Shown here piece after piece: positions 8,701 to 17,651 of a DNA stretch of 64,000 nucleotides. A program made the position numbers and the translations under genes. The notes beneath the pieces were generated by a model. It worked only from the letters and a program-made list of their open reading frames with translations. It did not search any database and had not been told where the DNA came from. This DNA comes from an uncultured bacterium (GTDB lineage Bacteria; Bacillota; Clostridia; Christensenellales; QALW01), in contig CAJMLN010000007.1 in assembly GCA_905214315.1 (NCBI GenBank), positions 1 through 64,000 on the forward strand, in the 5' to 3' direction. Numbering within the stretch: position 1 is the stretch's first letter; every line of letters begins with the position of its first letter.

Positions 8701-8752
8701 CGCCTGTGTATGATCCATAAAAAACAGCCGTCTGTAAAATATTAAAATAGTA

Positions 8753-8792
8753 AAAAGAAAGCAGACACGATTTTTTGCGTCTGCTTTCTTTT
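8753..8792. terminator. Terminator after the ior operon
   Basis: A long inverted repeat, AAAAGAAAGCAGAC / GTCTGCTTTCTTTT, with a 12-base loop. The T-rich 3' arm ends the ior transcript, and the repeat can also act on the opposite strand for the esterase remnant. Confidence 0.75.
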
Positions 8793-8818
8793 GATCTTAT
8801 AAAATGTGGACCTCTGCA

Positions 8819-9442
8819 TTATTGAAGAAATTCCGCCAGCAGCTGCCGGTATTCTTCGCAGCCAAAATAATCGCAGTGACGGCGGTCTTTCATAACATGC
8901 AGGGTAAGCTTTCGGGCGGGATATCCAAAATGCAGCAGGGCGGCCTGCAGAACGGTATTCTGCTCCAGTCGTCCCGGCATATCTCGGCGGCAATCAGCAG
9001 GAGCTTGGGCAGGCTGCCGCCGGTAAAACTGCGGTTCATGTAGTACAGCGGCGCAGCGTTATCGATCCATACATTTTTTATCAAAGCACAGCATCATACT
9101 CAGATAAGGGCTGGCCGAGGAATTACCTATATAGAAAGTTGTAAAATTACCGTATTTGGGGCCGTTTTGATATACCTATGCGGCGGTTGCACAGTCCTCA
9201 ATGTAGTCGGGAAAACGCGCGTTGGGGAAAAGTCGATCATCGGCGGAGACCACGGCGATATTCCGCGCGCTTAAAGCCTGACAGAAAACGTCTTCCGCAG
9301 GGCTGTTTTTGCTGCCTGCCGTAAGACCACCGCCGTGAAAATATAAAAAGAGCGGACAGGGAATATTGGTCTTGGGCAGATACAGATCCAGCCGGCAGGC
9401 CTGCGGGGATGCTTCACGGTAAACGATATCGCGAAGGATCAT
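8819..9442 (-). pseudogene. Decayed alpha/beta-hydrolase (esterase) gene
   Basis: Conceptual translation on the minus strand gives an esterase in three frames. The first 88 codons carry the oxyanion-hole motif FHGGGL and end ATAA-stop; the TAG at about 9173-9175 sits where relatives usually have Trp (TGG). Reading on gives VYQNGPKYGNF and a degenerate nucleophile region, GNSSAS. A frameshift near 9083 in an A-run leads into NAAPLYYMN. Another near 8968 leads to a C-terminal segment with the likely catalytic His in DRRHCDYF, ending at 8819. One nonsense change plus two frameshifts argue for true decay rather than a sequencing slip. The ATG overlaps the stop of the upstream small membrane gene (ATGA), so the two were once coupled. 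Confidence 0.75.
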
Positions 9443-9720
9443 TTCGCTTCCTCTTTTTGTTTATCGAGCTGCCTGTTACGGAAATACAGCCAAAGATCAA
9501 TTAAAACCATTAAAAGATTTAAAATATAAAAAACAAAAACATAGGTTAAAGTTCCATTGAGCAGCTTGGAGACGATGCCGCAGGCATAGCCGAACAGAAT
9601 AAACAGCATAAACAAAAGGCTTTTTCCCTTTGCGCTTTTACTGGTGTAGGATTTTACGATATTTATCGGCCAGGAAATACCAAAGCTGATTACCATCAGT
9701 GCTTCTAAAAACTCTGCCAT
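9439..9720 (-). CDS. Small membrane protein, PQ-loop/SemiSWEET-like
   Basis: A 93-aa protein with three hydrophobic segments. The GISWPINIVKSYTSKSAKGKSLLF stretch (residues about 14-37) resembles the PQ-loop repeat of SemiSWEET-type transporters, though the Pro-Gln pair itself is not present. The ATG at 9720 has GGGGA seven bases upstream; an in-frame ATG at 9747 lacks a ribosome site. It was coupled to the esterase that is now broken and is divergent from the LysR gene. The function is unknown; a small transport or scaffold role is inference. Confidence 0.6.
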   Translation of the reverse strand: MAEFLEALMVISFGISWPINIVKSYTSKSAKGKSLLFMLFILFGYACGIVSKLLNGTLTYVFVFYILNLLMVLIDLWLYFRNRQLDKQKEEAK

Positions 9721-9826
9721 GAAGGATTCCCCTTTTTTTATCAGCATAGCATAAGATAAAAATATTGTAAAATATATAATTTTATATTATAATTATATAA
9801 TAAAATATATGATAGAAGGCGCTTAT

Positions 9827-10765
9827 ATGGAGCTTTTGCAGTTAAAATATTTTTGTATGGCCGCACGGCTGCAGAGTATGACCCGTGCGGCGGAAAGATA
9901 TCATGTGCCGCAGTCGGCCATATCGGTTACGGTAGCGCGTTTGGAAGATGAACTGGGAACGCGGCTGTTTGACAGAATCGGTAACCGCGTTTATTTAAAC
10001 GAAAAGGGAAAAGCATTTCTTCTGCAGGCGGAAAGAGCGCTCAGCACCTTGGAGGACGCGCGCCTGCAGGCGGCGGAGCCCACAGCTCCTGCGGGCGAAG
10101 TGCGTTTGCTGCTGCTTAGTGACCGGAACTGGATTGCGCACCGTCTTCTGCCTTTTTGGCATAAATATCCGGACATCTGCTTTTCCCTTTGCCATAGCCT
10201 GTATAAAAACCAGCTTTTTCCTTTTGATCTGTGCGTTGCTTCAGCGCCGCCTGAGGGCGAGCTGGAAAATCAGGAGCTTTTTACGGAACGTTTTCTACTG
10301 GCGGTACCGCGCACGCACCGATTGGCGCAAAGGAAGAGCGTTGCGCTGGAGGAGCTGGAGAGGGAACGCTTTCTGCTGACACCGCCGGGCAGCAGCATTG
10401 AACGGACCGTTTCCGCTGCGTGCCACAGCTGCGGCTTTTCTCCGTCCGCCGCGCTGATAAGCGACGATCCTTTTCTGATTCGCCGCTGTGTTTCGCAGGG
10501 TCTGGGAATTACCTTTGCGCCGGAGAGATCCTGGCAGGGACTGTTTGACGATGCTGTAGTGCTGCTGCCGCTCAAGGGTGCGCCGGTTATGCGTACGGTA
10601 CGGCTGTACTGGCATAAAATGCAGTATCTTACCGGAGCGGTGCGCACGGTAAAGGATTTTTTACTTGATGCAGAAAACTCTTTTTGCGGCAGTTGTTTGC
10701 AGGAAAACGGGATATTGAATACGGATGCCGCTGGCCAACACGGAAAATTCCGTGCGGACTCTTGA
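9827..10765 (+). CDS. LysR family transcriptional regulator
   Basis: A regulator of 312 aa. The N-terminal winged helix spans residues 1-60 (LQLKYFCMAARLQSMTRAA, then YHVPQSAISVTVARLE as recognition helix), and a periplasmic-binding-like effector domain follows from about 90. The ATG at 9827 has GAAGG eight bases upstream; an earlier ATG at 9809 has none. It is divergent from the small membrane protein and esterase remnant across a very AT-rich spacer (9721-9826), the usual LysR arrangement. It probably controls that pair, one member of which has decayed. The effector is unknown. Confidence 0.85.
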   Translation: MELLQLKYFCMAARLQSMTRAAERYHVPQSAISVTVARLEDELGTRLFDRIGNRVYLNEKGKAFLLQAERALSTLEDARLQAAEPTAPAGEVRLLLLSDRNWIAHRLLPFWHKYPDICFSLCHSLYKNQLFPFDLCVASAPPEGELENQELFTERFLLAVPRTHRLAQRKSVALEELERERFLLTPPGSSIERTVSAACHSCGFSPSAALISDDPFLIRRCVSQGLGITFAPERSWQGLFDDAVVLLPLKGAPVMRTVRLYWHKMQYLTGAVRTVKDFLLDAENSFCGSCLQENGILNTDAAGQHGKFRADS

Positions 10766-10785
10766 TAAAAAATTAAAAAAACGAT

Positions 10786-10828
10786 AAAAAAAGACCTTGG
10801 GGCAATTGATATCCCAAAGTCTTTTTTT
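10786..10828. terminator. Bidirectional terminator between lysR and the rhamnosidase gene
   Basis: AAAAAAGACCTTGGG pairs with CCCAAAGTCTTTTTT (one bulge) around a short loop. Both arms are flanked by A/T runs suited to convergent genes. Confidence 0.8.
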
Positions 10829-10849
10829 GGTAATCAGCTTAGTTATATT

Positions 10850-13516
10850 TTAGGTTTCTGCGAAATCTACAGTGACCTGATGCTTGCCCGCGGCAAAGTC
10901 ACGGGAAGCGCGGCCGGGCAGGATCAGCGTGACGTTCTGCTTGGTTTCAAAGCAATAGACCGCTTTTTTTCCTTCAAATTTCCAGCTTACGGAGATGGGG
11001 CCGCTTACAGAGTCGTACCGCGCGCGGAAGGAGCCTATCTGCGGTAGCAGGCAGGGCTGTAATACGATGTGCCGGAACCCGGGCGCCGAACGCTCAAAGC
11101 GGATGCCGCCCAAATATTCAAACATCCAGCCTACTACGGAGCCTAACGCGAAATGGTTCATGCTGCCGGAGCCGTCGGTGCTGGCCATGCCATTCCAGCT
11201 TTCGGTCATGGTGGTGGCGCCGGTATTTAAAATATAGCGCCAGGAGGGGAATTCTGTACGGTCCAGCAGCATAAAGGCGGTATCGTAGTAGCCGTAATCA
11301 CATAATACGTTCATTAAATAGCGGGTGCTGCCGTAGCCGGTATCCAGATGTCCGCAGGCAAGAATCTTTTCGTTCAGCTTGGCTGCCAGGGCTTTTTCTT
11401 TGCCGCCGGGCGCCAGGCCGAACGCCAGGGCAAATACCAGCGCGGATTGCAGATGCGGTGAATAGTCGTTTTCTTCTGCGATATAATACCGGCGGTTGAA
11501 CTCGTCGATGGCGGGCTGCAGCTTTTGGTGGAATTCATCCGCGGTTTTGAAATCCTCCAAAATTTCGGCAATCTGGGCGGTGATTCTCAGCATATAGCAG
11601 TAAAAGGCCGAGGCGAAAAATTCCGGCGGAAGGTTGTGCCCGTAGGGCGAAAGATGATCGTTGAACGGCGAGAGCGGATTCTCCGGCAGATTGTGGTTTG
11701 CAGCGGTTTCGCAGCGGTAGCGCGCCAGGGCAAGAATTTCGCCGTAGCAGGCGCGCAGGATTTGCTTGTCCCGGTAAAACCGGTACAGCGTCCAGGGGAC
11801 GATATACGTTTCGTCTCCCCAGCCGTATACGTCCGGACACATTTTTCTTCCCGCGTCCGTCCATCGGGCCAGGAGCTCGGAACAATCGGCATACCAGCAG
11901 GCGGTGGCGATAAAAATCTGCGTATCGCCGGTCCAGAAATTCTTTTCGCGCGTGGGGCAGTCCATCGGGCCGTTGAACAGGTTGCTTAAAAACGCCCGAT
12001 CCACAATATTGCTGAGCTGGTTGATGGGCGTGTAGCTGCTTTCGAGCTCCCCGGTTTTTTTTACGGCATTGTGCATCACGGTCAGTACAATATCGCCGAT
12101 CTGGGCCTTGGAGGTGCAGCCCTCCACATAGAGATACCGGAAGCCGCTGAAGGCAAAATGCGGCTCATAGATCTCTTCCAGACCGCCGCGGCAGGTATAT
12201 ACGTCATAATTTTTCAGGTGCGCGGGTGATTTACCGTCGGGAAAGCTGTCGGCGTGGTAGAATACCGGCCCGTAGACGATGGTCTGGAAATCTCCCTCCG
12301 GCGTCAGCCTTTCGCAGAAATTAATCTTGATTTTCTGGCCTTTTTCGGTATTGCGCAAAACGATTCGGTACCGCCCGCCGCAGTTTACGCCGAAATCAAA
12401 CAGATAGACTTTGTTCTTCAGCGCAGTACAGCTAAAGGGCTTTAACAGCTTGGTGATCTGAATGCCCGGATAATTGCGCTCTACAAAAGGGCGCGATTCT
12501 ATCTTAGCATCCTCTGCGGCAGCGCAGGCCCAGGCGGCATCGTCAAAATTCGGCAAATTCCAGCCGGGCTGCTCCAGGTTTGCGTCATAGCGTTCGCCCA
12601 GCTGAATATCGTTGTCGGTCAGGGGAGAAAAGGCAATGCGCCAAGTCTCGTCAGTTCCTATAATCTGCTGGGTTCCGTCCTCAAGGGTTATGGTGAGTTC
12701 GGCCAGCAGCATGTTGCGGTTCATAAATACCTCGCTGTGCGATTCACTGTTAAGCCAGCCGTTGCCGGTAACCGCGCCGAGGGCGTTGGCACCCTGCCGC
12801 AGGAGCGGCGTGACGTCCAGACGGCGGAATTCCTTATATTTTTCACAGATTCCCTGGGGGAGAATGTCCTGATCGGTGCGCCGGCCGTTCAGATACAGCT
12901 CGGCCTCGCCCGCAGTGCTGACGCACAGCTCCGCTTTTTTTACGGGCTTTTCCACAAGAAAGCTTTTCCGCATATAGAGCGAACGCTTGATCAGGCGGGG
13001 ATGAATGTCGCACCATTTCAATTCGTTCTCCCGGCAGAGACCGTCCATCCAGTCGGCAGGCTCTTCATTGCTCCAAAAATCAGCTGTGGAATAACATTTC
13101 CACTGTTCGTCGGTAACGATGCTTACGTTTTTTCCGCCGCAGTCAATCTCGATTTTTCCGCAGAAGGCGGAGGTGAAAAAGCCGATGTCCGCCGTCTGAT
13201 AGGCGCGCACGGCAATCGTGTTTTCCCCCGGTTGTAAAAATGCCGCCACACTGCCGCTGAATTCTTTTACTTCCTGGCATACAAGCGTTTTATTGATGTA
13301 CAGATCAAAAATATTGTCGCATAAAAAATGTGCCTGTGCGGCGGCCGGAGTGTCAATAATAAAGCTGCGGCGCATATGTGCGCGGGCGTAGGTGCGCGGC
13401 CATATCCATTTGGCTCCTTCAATTTGCGTAATGTTTTCGGCGGAAGAGAGAAAAGCGTTATCGCCGAAAATCCACTTGGCCTGCCACCGGTCCTTTTGAT
13501 CAATTCTGTAGCTCAT
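10850..13516 (-). CDS. Alpha-L-rhamnosidase (GH78)
   Basis: An 888-aa family 78 glycoside hydrolase that releases terminal alpha-L-rhamnose from plant glycosides or polysaccharides. N-terminal beta domains (about 1-180) are followed by the carbohydrate-binding beta domain and an (alpha/alpha)6 barrel. Active-site acids match the family: DCPTREKNFWTGD gives Asp519, Glu524 and Asp531, and GATTMTESWNG supplies the C-terminal Glu. No signal peptide is present, so the enzyme is cytoplasmic and probably acts on imported oligosaccharides or flavonoid glycosides. The ATG has GGAGG upstream. It has its own promoter and is a single-gene unit. Rhamnose fermentation would fit the microcompartment enzymes at the right edge, but no link is shown. 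Confidence 0.9.
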   Translation of the reverse strand: MSYRIDQKDRWQAKWIFGDNAFLSSAENITQIEGAKWIWPRTYARAHMRRSFIIDTPAAAQAHFLCDNIFDLYINKTLVCQEVKEFSGSVAAFLQPGENTIAVRAYQTADIGFFTSAFCGKIEIDCGGKNVSIVTDEQWKCYSTADFWSNEEPADWMDGLCRENELKWCDIHPRLIKRSLYMRKSFLVEKPVKKAELCVSTAGEAELYLNGRRTDQDILPQGICEKYKEFRRLDVTPLLRQGANALGAVTGNGWLNSESHSEVFMNRNMLLAELTITLEDGTQQIIGTDETWRIAFSPLTDNDIQLGERYDANLEQPGWNLPNFDDAAWACAAAEDAKIESRPFVERNYPGIQITKLLKPFSCTALKNKVYLFDFGVNCGGRYRIVLRNTEKGQKIKINFCERLTPEGDFQTIVYGPVFYHADSFPDGKSPAHLKNYDVYTCRGGLEEIYEPHFAFSGFRYLYVEGCTSKAQIGDIVLTVMHNAVKKTGELESSYTPINQLSNIVDRAFLSNLFNGPMDCPTREKNFWTGDTQIFIATACWYADCSELLARWTDAGRKMCPDVYGWGDETYIVPWTLYRFYRDKQILRACYGEILALARYRCETAANHNLPENPLSPFNDHLSPYGHNLPPEFFASAFYCYMLRITAQIAEILEDFKTADEFHQKLQPAIDEFNRRYYIAEENDYSPHLQSALVFALAFGLAPGGKEKALAAKLNEKILACGHLDTGYGSTRYLMNVLCDYGYYDTAFMLLDRTEFPSWRYILNTGATTMTESWNGMASTDGSGSMNHFALGSVVGWMFEYLGGIRFERSAPGFRHIVLQPCLLPQIGSFRARYDSVSGPISVSWKFEGKKAVYCFETKQNVTLILPGRASRDFAAGKHQVTVDFAET

Positions 13517-13560
13517 TTTTAAACCTCCGGAAAAAGACTCTTATATCAAATTCTAACGAT

Positions 13561-13589
13561 ATTTTATCATAGAAAAAATAAAAAAACAA
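13561..13589 (-). promoter_or_regulatory. Promoter of the rhamnosidase gene
   Basis: Minus-strand TTGTTT (13584-13589), 17-base spacer, TAAAAT (13561-13566). A leader of about 40 nt precedes the GGAGG and ATG. Confidence 0.55.
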
Positions 13590-13671
13590 TCGGGTTTTTG
13601 CTTTTTATCGGGTTAGATCGGCAGCTGCTTTCTGCGTTTTCTTTTCGACATTGTTTTTACGAACATTTTAC

Positions 13672-13700
13672 TTGTGAAAATTGCAATGCAGTTTTATAAT
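13672..13700 (+). promoter_or_regulatory. Promoter of pyk
   Basis: TTGTGA (13672-13677) and TATAAT (13695-13700) with a 17-base spacer, about 50 bases upstream of the pyruvate kinase start. Confidence 0.65.
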
Positions 13701-13757
13701 AATTATACATATATAAGAAAAATGGGCGGAGTATTACCGCTGAAAGAAGGAGCGTTT

Positions 13758-15170
13758 ATGAGAAAAACAAAAATTGTATGTACGATCGGTCCCGCCTGCA
13801 GTGATGAAGAGACCTTGACCCAGATGTGCCTTGCCGGAATGAACGTGGCCAGGCTGAATTTTTCCCACGGTACCCATGAGGAGCATAAACAAAAGATTGA
13901 CCTGATAAAAAAGGTGCGCCAAAAGCTGAATATGCCCATCGCTATTATGCTGGATACGAAGGGCCCGGAATACCGCATCAGGACCTTTGAAGGCGGCAGG
14001 GTAATGTTGAAGACCGGGGATACCTTTGCCTTTACAACGGAGGATGTTCCGGGAAATACGGAACGTGTTTCAGTAAATTATAAGGGATTGATCAAAGATC
14101 TCGCCCCCGGGGATACGATTTTGCTCAATAACGGTCTGATGGCCTTTGAGGTAAAGGAGCTGACAGATACAGAAGCGGTGTGTACCGTGACGGTGGGCGG
14201 CGAGCTTTCGGACAGAAAGAGCATGAGCTTTCCCAACAAGGTGCTGCGGCAGGTGTATTTGAGCCGGCAGGATAAAGAGGATATTCTCTTCGGTATTGAA
14301 AATGATGTGGATTTTATTGCCTGCTCATTCGTCTCTCTCAGGCAGGATCTTCTGGATATTAAGGAGTTTTTGGAGTTTCATAACGCGAAGGGCATTGAAC
14401 TGATCGCCAAGATAGAAAACCGTTCGGGTGTGGATAATATTGAAGATATCTGCCGTGAGTGCGACGGTATTATGATCGGCCGGGGCGACATGGGGGTGGA
14501 AATTCCCTTTGAAGAGCTGCCCGCCATTCAAAAGCATTTGATTACCAAATGCCGCTTGTTGGGCAAGCGTGTGATTACCGCCACGGAAATGCTCGAATCC
14601 ATGATCCACAACGCGCGGCCCACCCGTGCGGAAATTTCGGATGTGGCCAACGCCGTGTACGACGGTACCAGCGCGATCATGCTTTCAGGAGAGACCGCCG
14701 CCGGGAAATATCCGGTATTGACCGTGCAAACGATGGCCCGTATTGCCGAGCAGACTGAAAAGAATATTAACTATAAAAAGCGTTTTACTACCACGGAATT
14801 TCAGATCCGCAATACGGTGGACGCGATTTCCCATGCTACCTGCGGCATGGCGATTGATATCGGTGCCAAGGTAATTGCTGTTTGCTCTCTTTCGGGCAAT
14901 ACGGTACGCATGGTATCTCGGTTTCGTTCACCGGTGGATATTTTGGGGCTTACCATTGATGAAAAAACCTGGCGGAAGCTGGCGCTTTCCTGGGGCGTGC
15001 TGCCGGTAATGTGCGAGGAATATGATTCTACGGATGTACTGTTTTATACGGCCAAGCGTTTGGCAAAGGAGAATTTTTGTTTGAAAAAGGACGATACCAT
15101 GGTTATTACCGGAGGAATGACTAACGGCGTTTCGGGCAATACCAATTTAATTAAAGTGGAAAAAGTATAA
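13758..15170 (+). CDS. pyk: Pyruvate kinase
   Basis: Converts phosphoenolpyruvate and ADP to pyruvate and ATP, the last step of glycolysis. It has 470 aa: MRKTKIVCTIGPA at the N-terminus, LDTKGPEYR near residue 68, the active-site signature IAKIEN near 214, IGRGDMGVE near 236, and LSGETAAGKYP near 312. The C-terminal PEP-utiliser domain found in many Bacillus enzymes is absent. I start at ATG 13758, which has AAGGAG upstream; the frame opens 84 bases earlier without a ribosome site. Single gene with its own promoter. Confidence 0.96.
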   Translation: MRKTKIVCTIGPACSDEETLTQMCLAGMNVARLNFSHGTHEEHKQKIDLIKKVRQKLNMPIAIMLDTKGPEYRIRTFEGGRVMLKTGDTFAFTTEDVPGNTERVSVNYKGLIKDLAPGDTILLNNGLMAFEVKELTDTEAVCTVTVGGELSDRKSMSFPNKVLRQVYLSRQDKEDILFGIENDVDFIACSFVSLRQDLLDIKEFLEFHNAKGIELIAKIENRSGVDNIEDICRECDGIMIGRGDMGVEIPFEELPAIQKHLITKCRLLGKRVITATEMLESMIHNARPTRAEISDVANAVYDGTSAIMLSGETAAGKYPVLTVQTMARIAEQTEKNINYKKRFTTTEFQIRNTVDAISHATCGMAIDIGAKVIAVCSLSGNTVRMVSRFRSPVDILGLTIDEKTWRKLALSWGVLPVMCEEYDSTDVLFYTAKRLAKENFCLKKDDTMVITGGMTNGVSGNTNLIKVEKV

Positions 15171-15237
15171 AGCTGTTTTTTTATAGCGGCGGAATCATTT
15201 TGGACGGCGCGTTGAAAAAGAATAGTTTCTGTGTGCT

Positions 15238-15696
15238 TTACAAATTAATGATTTCCAGTCCCTTTTTTTCGGCATATAAATAGGTATACTGCGTGCCGCC
15301 GGGCGTACCCCGGTAGTGGGCTACCAGGATTTCGGCATGGTCTACCATAAAAACGTCCCGTGCGTGCATACAGCCGGGAAGATAGCGCTCGTTCAGATAA
15401 ATTACCTCGTCGGCGGCACGAAGAATTGTTTGATATTCCCGTTTCTGCCGCGGCGTCCACGCGGCACACTGATCTCTGCAGGGCAGCGCCAGCGTCAGGG
15501 TAAAGGTGGGATGCTGCCTTCTTTTTTGCAGTACTACCTGGGCGGCCAGCGTGTCAAAGCCAAGCGCGCCGCCGCAGATATAATGGTTTACACCGCGGGC
15601 GGAAAGCGCGTCCAGCAGGCCGTCCAGTTTTTTTATCAGCAGACGTTTTTGCTCGACGGAGAGTCTTCTATGTCCGGTAAAGCAGCAGGAGGGCAT
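15238..15696 (-). CDS. SLOG family protein (DUF1273/YpsA-like)
   Basis: A 152-aa Rossmann-like protein of the SLOG superfamily. It has CCFTGHRRL at the N-terminus, a GGALGFDTLAAQ loop near residue 42 that fits the family's nucleotide/ligand-binding glycine-rich turn, and late acidic/His residues (DHAEILVA, GGTQYT). YpsA of Bacillus is linked to cell division, and other SLOG proteins are proposed to bind nucleotide-derived ligands. It follows the phosphohexomutase gene on the same strand, separated from it by a terminator, so it may be transcribed by read-through. Its exact role is unknown. Confidence 0.8.
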   Translation of the reverse strand: MPSCCFTGHRRLSVEQKRLLIKKLDGLLDALSARGVNHYICGGALGFDTLAAQVVLQKRRQHPTFTLTLALPCRDQCAAWTPRQKREYQTILRAADEVIYLNERYLPGCMHARDVFMVDHAEILVAHYRGTPGGTQYTYLYAEKKGLEIINL

Positions 15697-15730
15697 AAAA
15701 CTTTCCTTTCTTTTTCCATATAAAAAGCGG

Positions 15731-15760
15731 CAAAGGGCGACAATTCGCCCTTTGTTTTTT
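15731..15760. terminator. Terminator after the phosphohexomutase gene
   Basis: A perfect 10-bp stem, CAAAGGGCGA / TCGCCCTTTG, with loop CAAT and T-runs on both strands. It sits between the phosphohexomutase stop and the DUF1273 start. Confidence 0.85.
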
Positions 15761-17285
15761 AACTTAAATATTCTTTTAAGGAAGAAGTATCCAGATATTT
15801 ATAGCGGTAAAGCAGAGGATACAGCTTTCGCGCAATGGTTTTTACGCCGCCGGGGGTATTGCTTTCCATGTTCAGCGGCATCAGCGGCTCGTGCAGGGAA
15901 AGCCTGAGCAGCAGCCAGCCGTCACCGCTCTCTTTATCAAAGGAGATCCGCACGCCCTCGTAATTGTCCGGCGCAAGATTCCAGCCTGGCGTGCCGGCGG
16001 CAAATTCCGTCAGCCGGTCGATTACGGCCTGCCCATAGGTTTTAAAATCCTCCCGGTCGATATTCATGCGGAATTCTCTGCTTTCGGCAGGCTCCTCCAG
16101 ACCCAGAAGAAAATCGTCCAGCTTTTTGCCCTCTTCGCGCAGCTGCGCCATTTTGATTAGCAGCTTTGTTACCAGATACGCGCCGTCGTCAAGAAAATAA
16201 TTTTCCTTTAGCGCCGCGTGACCGCTGGTTTCTATGGCCAGGGGACAGTATTGCCCGGCCTGATTCAGGCGGATGGCTTCATTAATTACATTTTTATAGC
16301 CTCGTTTGAAACGGTGATGTACTCCGCCATGATTTTCAATAAACTTTTTCAAACCGCTGGAGGTGATGGAGTCGGTTACAATGACCGCGGGCTTGCGTTC
16401 CTCGAGCAGAATGGCTGAAATTAGGGCAATCAGCCGGTTTCGGTTGATTTCCTTACCCTTGGAATCTACAGCACCGGCACGGTCCACATCGGTATCAAAA
16501 ATCAGACCGATATCCGCGCCGCTCTGCTTCACTGCCAACATAATGGCGGCCATAGCCTCAGTATTTTCAGGATTTGGAATGTGATGGGGAAAGCGGCCAT
16601 CCGGCTCTAAAAACTGGCTGCCGGAGGTATCGGCGCCCAGAGGTTTTAATACTTTTTCCACATAAAATCCACCGGCGCCGTTGCCAGCGTCTACTACAAT
16701 TTTAAATCCCCTGAGCGGCTGTTCGAAATTTTTAGCGGAATTTACGCCGTTGCGTACTTTATTGACCAGCATATCGGCATAGAGCGATAAAAAGTCAAAG
16801 CTTTGGCAATTGCCCGGCTTTGGGGGGCAGGCGCGGCTTTCTTGGGCGTATTCCAGTAAAATCTCGATATCGGCTTCCTCTAAGCCACCGGTTTTGGTAA
16901 AAAATTTCATACCGTTTCTGTCATAGGGCAGATGGCTGGCTGTAAGCTGGATGGAAGCGTCACAGTTCAGTGCGGGAACTACGCAGGTCATAAACATGGC
17001 CGGAGTGCTTATCAGGCCGCAGTCGATGCAGCAAAAGCCCGTTTCCGTAAGGGCGGAGAGTACCGCTGTTTTTAAGCGGGGCGCTGAAATACGGGAATCG
17101 TTTCCTACGGCGATTTTTATTTGTTCCGGCTGTTTTTGAGTTTTTTCACATATCCAAAAGCCGAATGCGGCAGCAATACGCCTGACGGCTCCGTCCGTCA
17201 GGGTCTGGGGGCTGTTTTCGCTTGCTACGGCTATGCCTCGGATATCCGAACCGTTTTTTAAATTTTTCCATTCTTTCGTCAACAT
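15759..17285 (-). CDS. Phosphomannomutase/phosphoglucomutase family protein
   Basis: A 508-aa alpha-D-phosphohexomutase that interconverts hexose 1- and 6-phosphates and feeds sugar-nucleotide synthesis. The phosphoserine loop reads TASHLPYDRNG (usual form TASHNP), the metal-binding loop is DTDVDRAG, and a C-terminal phosphate-binding domain follows. The ATG at 17285 has GGAG seven bases upstream. The open frame extends 42 codons further, but that part covers the promoter leader and looks unlike protein. A perfect promoter (17423-17451) drives it. The preferred sugar (mannose or glucose) cannot be assigned. Confidence 0.85.
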   Translation of the reverse strand: MLTKEWKNLKNGSDIRGIAVASENSPQTLTDGAVRRIAAAFGFWICEKTQKQPEQIKIAVGNDSRISAPRLKTAVLSALTETGFCCIDCGLISTPAMFMTCVVPALNCDASIQLTASHLPYDRNGMKFFTKTGGLEEADIEILLEYAQESRACPPKPGNCQSFDFLSLYADMLVNKVRNGVNSAKNFEQPLRGFKIVVDAGNGAGGFYVEKVLKPLGADTSGSQFLEPDGRFPHHIPNPENTEAMAAIMLAVKQSGADIGLIFDTDVDRAGAVDSKGKEINRNRLIALISAILLEERKPAVIVTDSITSSGLKKFIENHGGVHHRFKRGYKNVINEAIRLNQAGQYCPLAIETSGHAALKENYFLDDGAYLVTKLLIKMAQLREEGKKLDDFLLGLEEPAESREFRMNIDREDFKTYGQAVIDRLTEFAAGTPGWNLAPDNYEGVRISFDKESGDGWLLLRLSLHEPLMPLNMESNTPGGVKTIARKLYPLLYRYKYLDTSSLKEYLS

Positions 17286-17422
17286 ATTGGTACTCCGTTT
17301 GATAAGACTCGGCGGTCCTGCTTTTTTACGGCGACGTGCAAATTCATGAATTTGCATGCACCTGTTTCTGCCGACAGGAAATTTTTCTGTCTTACGGCAA
17401 AAGTTATCCACAATATAATAGA

Positions 17423-17451
17423 ATTATATAGGGACAACCGAGTTTTGTCAA
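17423..17451 (-). promoter_or_regulatory. Promoter of the phosphohexomutase gene
   Basis: Perfect consensus on the minus strand: TTGACA (17446-17451), 17 bases, TATAAT (17423-17428). The leader to the ATG is about 130 nt. Confidence 0.85.
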
Positions 17452-17576
17452 ACCAAAAACATCCGAAAACAGTATTGTTTTTCGTTTTTTTGCAAAACTG
17501 TTGATATTCTTTTGCGATATTTGTTTTTTTGCCGCATATGCTTGGCTGTAGGGAAAAATCAGTTTATAAAAATAGC

Positions 17577-17605
17577 TTGTGAGAAAAACGAAATAAATGT
17601 ATAAT
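17577..17605 (+). promoter_or_regulatory. Promoter of degV
   Basis: TTGTGA (17577-17582), 17 bases, TATAAT (17600-17605), with GGAGG and the ATG following within 50 bases. The 126 bases between this and the divergent phosphohexomutase promoter hold nothing I recognise. Confidence 0.75.
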
Positions 17606-17651
17606 AAAGGCGGATTTATATTTTATATATTTTATAACGGAGGTAAATAGC

